DNA from: Pleurodeles waltl | Taxonomy: Eukaryota; Chordata; Amphibia; Caudata; Salamandridae | Direction of reading: 5' to 3' | Assembly: GCF_031143425.1 (NCBI RefSeq) | Contig: NC_090447.1 | Span: 131,087,106-131,151,105, forward strand | Length of the DNA: 64,000 bases | Made by a program: the position numbers and the translations under genes | The notes under the pieces: generated by a model | Told to the model about the DNA's origin: nothing | The model's database searches: none | Seen by the model: the letters and a program-made list of their open reading frames with translations, nothing else | Part shown: in pieces, positions 55,472 through 64,000 of the stretch | How the letters are laid out: each line of letters opens with the position of its first letter | Numbering within the stretch: the first letter of the stretch is position 1

Positions 55472-57066
55472 ATGGCACAGCAAAGACACCCCAGGTTTTT
55501 GAAGGAGGATCTCAGGGTCATGGTGGAGGAAATCGTCCGGGTAGAGCCACAGCTATTTGGAGCACAGGTGCAGCACACCTCGATAACTAGGAAGATGGAG
55601 CTATGGCGAAGAATAGTCGACAGGGTCAATGCAGTGGGACAGCACCCAAGAAATCGTGACGACATCAGGAAGAGGTGGAACGACCTACGGGGGAAGGTGC
55701 GTTCCGTGGTCTCAAGACACCACCTGGTGGTACAGCGGACTGGCGGCGGACCCCTACCTCCTCCCCCACAACTAACAACATGGGAGGAGCAGGTCCTGGC
55801 GATTCTGCATCCTGAGGGCCTAGCAGGAGTCGGTGGAGGAATGGACTCTGGTAAGTCAAACCTTTAACTATCATATTCCCCACCCTACCTGCATGCTATT
55901 ACAGACCCCCACCCTCGTCCCCTCCCCTATCACTCCAACTCCTCACAAATGTACTAATAACACAAACCACACATCCCAATACCAAGCCCTGCATGACACA
56001 ACAAAGCATGGACACCCATCACTAAAGCATGCCCACTGCACATACCCATGACACCCCCCTCAACCATCATCACATAAGCCCCCACACAGGAATGCTAGCA
56101 CTGGGGTACACGGTCACCCACCCATTGCACACACAGATGCAATAATCATGCTTTTCACCCCTGCAGGACCACTACCCAATGTCACCAGACAGGAGGGTCC
56201 AGACATCTCCACCCCACCCACAGAAGAGGCCCACAGTGATGGCAGCAGCTCTGTCCAACTGGATCCAGATGACCAGCCCGGACCATCATGGGCCTCGGGA
56301 CAGTCGGTTCCCCTCACACAGGCACAGCCCACCACAGACCTTCCACCCTCTGGTAACACCAGCACAGCACCCACCTAGCGGGCCCATACCTCCGTTCCCA
56401 GGACACGTTAATCAGCTGTGTGTCCACCACTACAGGGAACCCAGGATAACCCACCACCCCAACAACAACAGGGACCTGGGGGCAGTGGCAGTGGGCACAC
56501 GGTCCAGGGGACGGAGGCACAGGAAGACAGGGGAACTGCGAGGGCTGCCGTGCGACAGGGGGCGGACAGGCAAATGGAACCCACTCTCCACAAGGCTCTC
56601 TCCTCCATCATGGGAGCATACCACCACTCCCAGGAGACGATGGCAACGGTCCTGGCCAACTTTCAGGAGACAGTATTTGGGGTTCAGGGAGGAACTCAGA
56701 ACCATCAGCTCCGCCCTGGGCACCATCGTAGGGGTGCTGAAGGAAATACTTAACACCAGGAGGGACACTGTGGCACTACAAGAGGCCCCTGACACTAGCA
56801 TGGACGATGAACTGCCCACCACCTCCGCCGGGGCTAGTGGACAGGAGGCAACGGCACAGGACCACCACACCATCACCCCCACCCGCAGATGGAGAACCAC
56901 CCCACAAGCGGTCCCTGAGATCCAGGAACAAGACAGAGCACGATACCAAGACTCCCGCCAAGAAATTAGACCACCCTGATTGTCAAACCACTGTCCCACT
57001 TTGTAACCCTGTCTATATTGGAACTGCCCCAGCTCCACTTCCTATGCCCATATGGGCAATGCACCT
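55472..57066 (+). pseudogene. H3 gene A: Myb/SANT-like (NAIF1-type) protein
   Basis: Exon 1 (55472-55850, 379 nt) is intact: MAQQRHPRFLKEDLRVMVEE, then KMELWRRIVDRVNAVG and RKRWNDLRGKVRSVV. The 316-bp intron runs GTAAGT...CTGCAG. Exon 2 begins at 56167 (GPLPNVTRQEGPDIS). Two stops follow, TAG at 56376-56378 and TAA at 56409-56411, where H2 has CAG and CAA. Downstream the frame continues through RQMEPTLHKALSSIMGAYHH (where H2 is shifted) and ends after the basic RSLRSRNKTE block, with the final stop displaced compared with H2. The DNA-binding exon alone could still be translated. Role as for the H2 copy. Confidence 0.87.
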
Positions 57067-57154
57067 GTGAGACTAATAGACTGGACTCTGCCATGGACAT
57101 TCCTCCACCATCACCCCTCACCATTTTACAACCCCCTCCAATATTGAGCACTTC

Positions 57155-57160
57155 AATAAA
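57155..57160 (+). terminator. Poly(A) signal for H3 gene A
   Basis: AATAAA in the same context as H2 ('gagcacttcaataaacac'). Confidence 0.65.
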
Positions 57161-58426
57161 CACCCTTGAAGCTCAAAACAATCTGGAGTCAGTCTGTGAT
57201 TTCGAAATTGTGTATTAGCAATGACAGTGACAAAATGCTTTTTCTAATGTAATGTCAACATACCTATGTCACACATCTCAACTCCATGAGGAATCAAAGC
57301 AGATGACACACGTTGGAAACCACACCTGTGAAACCGTAAGGGAAATGTACAACTCAGTGACCATATACTGGTTGAAATCGACAGACAGGATAGAGGTAGA
57401 AGTGTTAAAGTACTTGTAGTAGGCAGGAATGTTTTTTCATCTGTGTGTCACTGGAAATATTGCTGGATGACTGAGTCCCTGTTGTCAATGTCTTCTTCCT
57501 CTGCTTCCTCCTCATCACTGTCCACAGGCTCCACAGCTGCCACAACACCGCCATCTGGACCATCCTCCTGCAGAAAAGGCACCTGTCATCACAAAGCCAA
57601 GTTGTGAAGCATACAGCAGGCCACGATGATCTGGCACACCTTCTTTGGTGAGTAGAATAGGGAACCACCTGTCATATGGAGGCACCTGAACCTGGCCTTC
57701 AGGAGGCCGAAGGTGCGTTCGATCACCCTCCTCGTCCGCCCATGGGCCTCATTGTTGCGTTCCTCTGCCCTGGTCCTGGGATTCCTCACTGGGGTCAGTA
57801 GCCATGACAGGTTGGGGTAACCAGAGTCCCCTAATAGCCACACCCGGTGCCTCTGGAGTTGACCCATCACATAAGGGATGCTGCTATTCCGCAGGATGTA
57901 GGCGTCATGCACATAGCCAGGGAACATAGCATTTACCTGGGAGATGTACTGGTCTGCCAAACATACCATCTGTACATTCATGGAATGATAACTCTTCCGG
58001 TTCCTGTACACCTGTTCACTCCTGTGGGGGGGGACCAGAGCTACATGGGTCCCATCAATGGCTCCTATGATGTTGGGGATATGTCCCATGGCATAGAAGT
58101 CACCTTTCACAGTAGGCAAGTCCTCCACTTGAGGGAAAACTATATAGCTCCGCATGTGTTTCAGAAGGGCAGACAACACTCTGGATAACACGTTGGAAAA
58201 CATAGGCTGGGACATCACTGATGCCATGGCCACTGTTGTTTGAAATGACCCACTTGCAAGGAAATGGAGCACTGATAGCACCTGCACTTGAGGGGGGATT
58301 CCTGTGGGACGGCGTTCAAACCTGTAGGTGATGATCAAACTTCTTTCCTCCATTGTCGACAGGTCCACCAGCGGTCGGTACACCAGAGGATTCCGCCATA
58401 TCCTCACATGTCCCAGTGGACAGGGC

Positions 58427-58876
58427 CTATGAAGGACAACAGCGACCACAGCGTCAAAAAACTCAGAGGTATGTACCAACAGTCTACACAGAACACCATT
58501 CATACACAAAATGTGGCCTGTATTTGTGTTGTGAGACAAGGCCTAGGTATGTGTGACGCAGTTGGTAATTAGGCCATGTGGGCCCCTGAAATGACGGCTG
58601 CCTGACCTCTAAACTGGGACAATGGGATGTGAGGTAACTGCGCTGGCGTTGTACACCGTCGCAGTAGGCGGTCGAAGACCACGGCGCAATGCTGCATTGG
58701 TTAACATTGGACCCTATGGGTCCCAGGAGCCAATGACGATGTACGCCGGCGGTGATGGTACGCACCGCCGCGGACGTGACCGCCATTTTCTATCTGTTCA
58801 ATCACTCGATACCTGATCTTCAACAGTAGAGGACCTACACTGCAAGTGCTGCTGTGACCTCGGTCTGGAAGAGACA
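58427..58876. promoter_or_regulatory. H3 CpG-rich gene C promoter region
   Basis: Contains ATTGG (58696-58700), CCAAT (58731-58735) and CCGCCATTTT (58780-58789), all at nearly the same spacing to the gene C ATG (58877) as in H2. Confidence 0.6.
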
Positions 58877-61800
58877 ATGGCTCGTGTGTATGGGGAAAGG
58901 GCCCCTGCCTTCACTGCAGAGGATTTGGAGAAGCTCGTCGACAGGGTCCTCTCCCAGTACACTCTACTCTACGGTCCTCCAGACCAACAGGTAAATACAC
59001 AGGGAGAATGTTGTATGGGCTATGCCTGTGTGGAGAGGGCTGGTTGTAAGAAGGAAGGGGGCACAGTTCTGAGTGCATGAAGGACTGTGAATGCATGTGC
59101 CACATGGCAAGGGTAGGGATGTGGGCCACTCACTTTGACGGTGCAGTTGGTAATGACTTCTCTTCTTCCCGTGTACATGTCATGTAGGTCAGCGCCCACC
59201 AGAAGAAGGATATTTGGCGTGCCATCGTCAAGGACGTCCGGTCCCTGGGGGTCTACCACAGACGGAGCACCCACTGCCGGAAAAGATGAGAGGACATTCG
59301 CCGCTGGAGCAAGAAGACGCTGGAGGATCAGCTGGGGATGGCCTCCCAACGTGGGAGGGGTGCCCGTCGAACCATGACCCCCCTGATGTTCCGGATCCTG
59401 GCAGTGGCCTACCCTGAGTTGGATGGGCGCTTGAGGGCATCACAGCAGACACAAGGGGGTGAGTACACTATCATTCAGCGGACTTTGCGTGCAGTGAAGG
59501 TGTCTGGGTGGGGGAGGAGGGCTGTGGGTTTCCCTAGGCCAGGGCGAGTTCCGTAGGCTAGGCCCCTCCGTAATGCAGGCCATGTGGCACCCCACCCCAC
59601 CTCTGAACAGAGCCAAGTACAGGTATTCATGCCCCTGTGTCATCTATGTGTGCAGATGTCATCCATAGCCATGTAGGCCATTTCCCAGGAATTGCATCTG
59701 TAGAGCCCAACAGCCTGACGTAGTGCAGGAGGCTGCTGTGTCTGTATTGTCCGCCGGTAGCGGTAAGCCATGCACTCAACCTGTCTTTCTTCTGTCGTCG
59801 TCCCCCTTTTTGTGGTCTCCCTGTTCTTGTGTTCATTAGCATCATCAGGCGGAGGTACAGTGGCACTGGAGCACGAGGGAGCTGCAACCCAGATGGTCAT
59901 GGAGGGCCACACCACCGACTCAGAATACACCAGTGGGACGGAGGGCGAGGGGAGCACCACGGTGGTCACAGGATCTGCAACCAGCGACCGACTCATCCTC
60001 CGATGGGAGCTCCATTGTGGTGGCGGCAACATCTGTGCCCCCCACTTCTACAGGTACAGACGCCACCCCCCCTACCAGCACCGCCCTCCCAGCAGCCCCT
60101 CAGCCTTTGCCCCGTGCCCGCTCACCCAGGAGGGTGGGAATCACCTTGACTCCAGGCACCTCAGCCCCTGGCCCTGTCACCTCTGCTGCCCTCAGTGAGG
60201 AGGCCATTGCCCCCCTCAGGTCCCTCGCTGTTGGGCAGTCTACCATTTTGAATGTCATCTAGGGTGTAGAAAGGGAGTTGCAACACACAAATGCATTCCT
60301 GGAGGGCATTCATTCTGGTCAGGCTGCCCTTCATCGAAACCTGCAAACTCTGGCCTCATCACTGATGGCAGCCATTGTCCCTGTGTCTAGCCTCCCCCCT
60401 CCAACTTCCTCCACCCAGACCCAATCCCCTGTACCCCAGCCTATCCCAAGCACACCATCAGACCAGCCTGCACACACCTCACCACACAAGGGAAGCTCAG
60501 GCAAACATAAGCACCACACATCCCACAGGCACTCACACAAGCATCACACACATACAGACACACCAACATCCACTGCCTCCACTGTGTGCCTCCACTGTGT
60601 CCCCCTCCTCCTCGTCTCCCTCCTCCCTCCAGTCTCGTCTACATTCACACCTGCATGCACTACCACTACAGCCACTACGTCCCGCACCAGCACACCCACC
60701 ACCACACCCAGCTCACGTGCAGTCACCACCCCCACTACCATTTCCACGTCTCCTGTGTCCTCTCCCAGTGTGTCTGTGACGCCCCCTCCGACGATACACA
60801 AACGCAGGCACACACCCACCCAACAGCCATCCACCTCACGACAGCCTCCAGCCCATCCACCTGCACCCAAATCCACAAAAGTTACACCTCCTACAACTAC
60901 CACCTCTTCCTCCACTCCCAAACCCCCTCCAGCTACCCGTCCCAGTGTCTCCCAAAAACTTTTCCTGTCCACCCTTAACCTATTCCCCCCCGTCCAACTT
61001 GTAGGTCCCGTACTAGCACCTCAGCCAAAAAATCTCCGGGACCAGTGGGGCCTGTTGTTACAGGTATGTGGAGTGCACCGCCCACCAGGCCAGCCAGTGT
61101 GGCACGGAGCCACAGCACAGCCAGTCCCCCCCCTGTGAAGCACCAGAAGAGTTGGACAGTGCCCGGCGGGAGAGGGGGAAGACTCCAGCCAGCAAAGCCG
61201 CTCACAGGGGTCCCGGGGGGAGTGTCGACTCAGCTGTGACTCCTCCCAATGTGGGGACGGGGCAGAAGAAATCTCCAAAGTCTTGGAGGAGCAGCACGGC
61301 GGAGAAGACCGCCATCATCCCCGCTGCCCAGGAGGCCTCCGCCAGCCCCATCGTCACTGCCCAGGAGGCCACCGCCAGCCCCATCGTCACTGCCCAGGAT
61401 GCCACCGCCAGCCCCAGAGTCACTGGCCAGGAGGCCACCGCCAGCCCCAGAGTCAGTGGCCAGGATGCCTCCTCCAGCCCCATCATCACTGCCCAGGAGG
61501 ACACCGCCAGCCTCATCGTCACTGCCCAGGAGGCCACCGCCAGCCCCAGAGTCACTGGCCAGGAGGCCACCGCCAGCCTGATCGTCACTGCCCAGGAGGC
61601 CACCACCAGCCCCAGAGTCACTGGCCAGGAGGCCACCGCCACCCTCATCGTCACTGCCCAGGAGGCCACCGCCAGCCCCAGAGTCACTGGCCAGGAGGCC
61701 ACCGCCAGAGTTACTGCCCAGGAGGCTACCCCCAGAGTCACTGCCCAGGAGGCCACCGTCAGCCTCATTGTCACTGCCTACGAGGCCACTGCCAGCCCCA

Positions 61801-62085
61801 GAGTCACTGGCTAGGAGGCCACCGCCAGCCTCATCGTCACTGCCCAGGAGGCCACCGCCATCCCCAGAGTCACTGGCCAGGAGGCCACCACCAGAGTCAC
61901 TGCCCAGGAGGCCACCGCTAGAGTCACTGCCCAGGAGGCCACCGCCAGAGTCACTGCCCAAGAGGCCACCGCCAGAGTCACTGCCCAGGAGGCCACCGCC
62001 AGAGTCACTGCCCAGGAGGCCACCGCCAGCCACAGCTCAGCTGGCGAGGAGGGCCCCGCAAGCCACAGCCCAGCTGACCCATGAA
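58877..62085 (+). pseudogene. H3 gene C: second Myb/SANT-like protein with 10-12-residue repeat tail
   Basis: Exon 1 (58877-58990) MARVYGERAPAFTAEDLEKL; exon 2 (59188-59458) with IWRAIVKDVRSLG and IRRWSKKTLEDQLGMASQ; exon 3 from 59840 after TTCATTAG, joined in phase 1 (ASSGGG). Then LSEEAIAPLRSLAVGQSTIL, AFLEGIHSGQAA, a His patch (KHHTSHRHSHKHHTH), Pro/Ser/Thr-rich sequence and, from about 61320, more than 20 tandem peptides of the type AQEATASPRVTG. Lesions: TGA at 59287-59289 (TGG in sisters), a frameshift near 59985, TAG at 60259-60261 (CAG in sisters), a frameshift near 60990, and TAG inside the array at 61812-61814. H1 and H2 share everything up to the tail but not this peptide array. 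Confidence 0.8.
61315..62085 (+). repeat. H3 coding minisatellite, ~30-36 bp x about 21
   Basis: The unit 'gcccaggaggccaccgccag' plus 'ccccagagtcact' or shorter. Length stays near multiples of three, so it extends the gene C protein by Ala-Gln-Glu-Ala-Thr repeats. The minus-strand reading (GGLLGSD repeats, 62033-61230) is antisense. Confidence 0.9.
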
Positions 62086-62109
62086 GGACCGCCAGCCACA
62101 GCCCTGCTG

Positions 62110-62270
62110 GGCAATGAAGGACCGCCTTGGCAAGGACCGCTGAACAGGGCAAAGACTGCCATGGAAAGCACCGCTGAACAGGTCTGACACTGGCAACTCA
62201 AGCACCGCTGAACAGGCCAAGGACCGCTGAACAGGGCAAAGACCGCCATGGAAAGCACTGCTAGCCCATT
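62110..62270 (+). repeat. H3 short array of the H2 29-bp unit
   Basis: About four or five copies of 'caccgctgaacagg' type units, with 'caaagactgccatggaaag' spacers. This is the small counterpart of the ~40-copy H2 array. Confidence 0.75.
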
Positions 62271-62319
62271 TGCGGCAGGGGCAGTGACACAACTGGGACC
62301 GTCACAGGGTGTGCTCCAC

Positions 62320-62800
62320 TCTTGGCACCAGTCCCCCCCAGAACCAGTGGAGAACAGCATCCACTCCGTCTGTCCTTGGCAGGATGAAGCCCTCTGGGCA
62401 CCAGTCCCCCTCCAGAACCAGTGGAGAACAGCATCCACTCCATCTGTCCTGCACAGGATGAAGCACTCTCGGCACCAGTCCCCCTCCAGAACCAGTGGAG
62501 AACAGCATCCACTCCGTCTGTCCTTGGCAGGATGAAGCACTCTGGGCACCAGTCCCCCTCCAGAACCAGTGGAGAACAGCATCCACTCCGTCTGTCCTGC
62601 ACAGGATGAAGCACTCTGGGCACCAGTCCCCCTCCAGAACTAGTGGAGAACAGCATCCACTCCATCTGTCCTGCACAGGATGAAGCACTCTGGGCACCAG
62701 TCTCCCTCCAGAACCAGTGGAGAACAGCATCCACTCCGTCTGTCCTGCACAGGATGAAGCACTCTGGACAACAGTCCCCCTCCAGAACCAGTGGAGACCT
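62320..62800. repeat. H3 ~74-bp minisatellite x6
   Basis: The unit 'ccagaaccagtggagaacag' + 'catccactccgtctgtcctgcacaggatgaagcactctgggcaccagtcc' repeats about 6.4 times. H1 has ~2.5 copies in opposite orientation, H2 about one degenerate copy. Two copies of the ~63-bp unit follow (62812-62920). Confidence 0.88.
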
Positions 62801-63147
62801 GCATCCACTTGAGAGACTGTGGCTTTGCACTCCCCAGGATTGAACAGTGGGCAACCCACCCACTGTAGAGACTTAAGAGACTGTGGCTTTGCACTCCCCA
62901 GGATACATCAATGGGCATGGAGCCCCCTCGTGGATCTGGCGTTGTGCACTCATCCGGCTGAGGTGCCCCCCCTTCCCTTCCCCCTGAGCTGCCTGTGGTA
63001 TTTCAATCTGATGCCCATGCAGTGTTCTCTCCGTTTGGATCGGGTATTTTGTGTGGGCCTCGCCCATGCATCTTGGGCCCAGTGGTCCACGGACTATGAA
63101 TGGAGCAATACCTGCACTACTAATCGTGGTGTATATTTTGTTTATTG

Positions 63148-63176
63148 TGTATATATATATATATGTATATATTTGC
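63148..63176. repeat. (TA)n microsatellite
   Basis: Pure TA run with one interruption, in the spacer between the gene C tail and transposase exon 1. Confidence 0.85.
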
Positions 63177-63464
63177 TTACTGTATTTTGATATATTACAA
63201 ATGTTCCACTCATTTCCTTTTGTCTTTGCATTCTTCCGGTGGGGTTGGGGGTGTTACTGTAATGTATAGATATGCATTGGTGTGTGTGTTGTAGTGGTGA
63301 GAGTCGGGGTTTGGATGTTGGTTGTGTGTGTCCCTGTGTTTTTGCCTCCCCCCTCCCCTATGTCGTAGGTGCAGTACTCACCGTGGTCTTCGCCACTGGC
63401 GTTGATGATCCTCGTAGAGGAGCAGGAAGACTAGCCCTGGCAGAATATGGAGTTCCGGCTCCAT

Positions 63465-63732
63465 GGTGCCCTCCTTCCTCGTGGAGTGTGTAGAGGTGAG
63501 CGTTTTCCCTTTGAAATGGCTGTTTCCGCCGTGTTTTTATCTGCGGTTGAATCCGCCCCGGAAAAGGTGGAGGATTGGTAGGTTGTGATACTGTGGGTGG
63601 TACATTGTTTCCCGCCTGTCTGTTGGCGGAGACCGCCGCGCTGTTTGTTTATACCGCTGTGGCGGTCGGAGTGTTAAAGTGGCTGTCTTTGTTGGCGGTT
63701 TAACACCGTCCGCCAGGGTTGTAATGACCACC
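63465..63732 (-). promoter_or_regulatory. H3 right end: transposase 5' region and GGCGGT-rich terminus
   Basis: Same content and order as 31866-32194 in H2. GGCGGT/GGCGGA words cluster at 63620-63715, next to the terminal repeat. Confidence 0.5.
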
Positions 63733-63735
63733 TTT

Positions 63736-64000
63736 GTGTTAAACTGTAATGGTCAGAACATCCCCTAGAGGGCACTACAATAAAAATAGCCTTTGGAAGA
63801 AAAATGGTCATGTAACCATAAAGTCATCCCCTAGAGGGCATAACCACATAAAAAGAGCAGAGCAGAGAGCATTGCAGTATAACCAAATAGTCAGTCGCTA
63901 GAGAGCATAGTCCTTGACACATTTTCAGACCTAGCAGGCCTGCTAGAATATTATTACAAATATGTCCCTTAGAACACAAACTACTCCCAGTTGTAAAACA
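63736..64000 (+). repeat. Short repeats 'catcccctagagggca'
   Basis: The word occurs at 63759 and 63822, with a diverged third copy ('cgctagagagcat') at 63896, spaced 63-74 bases. No gene is visible to the window end. Confidence 0.55.

Larger units (their letters stand above)
57448..63464 (-). pseudogene. H3 Harbinger DDE transposase, two exons flanking gene C
   Basis: Exon 1 (63464-63382, 83 nt): MEPELHILPGLVFLLLYEDH plus a basic end, donor GTGAGTAC. Exon 2 (58426-57448): after the acceptor CTTCATAG one base completes an Arg codon, then PCPLGHVRIWRNPLVYRPLV. Motifs: LASGSFQTTVAMA, IGAIDGTHVAL, LLGDSGYPNLSWL, RRVIERTFGLLKARF, CCMLHNLAL, giving all three DDE residues. Lesions: an in-frame loss of about 19 residues after TYRFER (near 58310) compared with H1, and TGA TGA right after HNLAL where H2 reads CGA CGC, both explicable by CpG decay. 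After the stops the frame remains open to the usual acidic tail at 57448. The ~4.96-kb intron encloses gene C on the opposite strand. The exon 1 link is inferred. Confidence 0.87.
54910..63732 (+). mobile_element. PIF/Harbinger-type transposon copy H3 (8.82 kb)
   Basis: Termini GGGCGTCATTACAAC / GGTGGTCATTACAAC read inward; duplication TTT (54907-54909, 63733-63735). Same gene order as H2. It has the only transposase whose exon 1 plus exon 2 stay in one frame (83 + 979 nt = 354 codons), spoiled by a deletion and two adjacent stops. Genes A and C carry stop codons at positions that are CAG, CAA or TGG in sister copies. Confidence 0.93.

Noticed and set aside
57847..58188. 113-codon plus-strand frame in H3
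   Set aside because: Exact antisense of the transposase core; the minus frame carries all DDE motifs.
61230..62033. 267-codon minus-strand frame of Gly-Gly-Leu-Leu-Gly-Ser-Asp repeats
   Set aside because: Antisense of the coding minisatellite in gene C of H3; no start context, and the plus strand explains the repeat.

Overview
The window looks like a repeat-choked intergenic or intronic stretch of a very large vertebrate genome. I infer a salamander, most likely a newt. That rests on kilobase-scale LTRs, abundant PIF/Harbinger-like elements and MITEs, an L1 LINE, CR1/L2-like LINE tails, and no recognisable host exon, tRNA, rRNA or CRISPR array. The species call is inference; the transposon structures are read from the sequence.

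The main content is three long copies of one DNA-transposon family: H1 (7423-15472, minus), H2 (23172-32194, plus) and H3 (54910-63732, plus). Each has terminal inverted repeats and a 3-bp target duplication. In element orientation each carries gene A, a two-exon Myb/SANT-like (NAIF1-type) protein; gene B, a HARBI1-type DDE transposase on the opposite strand; and gene C, a three-exon protein with a second, different Myb/SANT-like domain and a long low-complexity, repeat-coded tail. In H2 and H3 a short phase-matched first exon of the transposase lies beside the right TIR, so gene C would sit antisense inside a roughly 5-kb transposase intron. H1 has an extra 99-bp intron in the transposase that H2 and H3 lack. 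All copies carry stops or frameshifts. The usual Harbinger has two genes, so this three-gene layout is the best candidate for something new.

Layout: 1-932 is the start of a minus-strand LTR. 933-7422 holds MITEs, a LINE tail and dispersed repeats. 7423-15472 is H1. 15.8-35.4 kb is a four-level nest: a plus-strand LTR is split by a minus-strand Ty3/gypsy element (16766-34108, duplication TGCAC) whose integrase precedes its reverse transcriptase, as in Gmr1-like elements. Its 5' LTR is split by a 2.1-kb solo LTR (22694-33831, duplication GTGGC), which is itself split by H2 (duplication ATA). 35.4-38.1 kb is mostly featureless. 38134-43101 is a 5-kb TTAA-flanked element with two tandem arrays. 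43553-50483 is a nearly complete minus-strand L1 with intact ORF1 and broken ORF2. 50.5-54.9 kb holds microsatellites and MITEs. H3 and a short tail end the window.

Functional reading: in the presumed active ancestor of H1-H3, the DDE protein would cut and the Myb/SANT-like proteins would bind DNA, by analogy with the known HARBI1/NAIF1 pairing. ACCGCC/GGCGGT words crowd the ends of all copies and of several related MITEs and are the obvious candidate binding sites.
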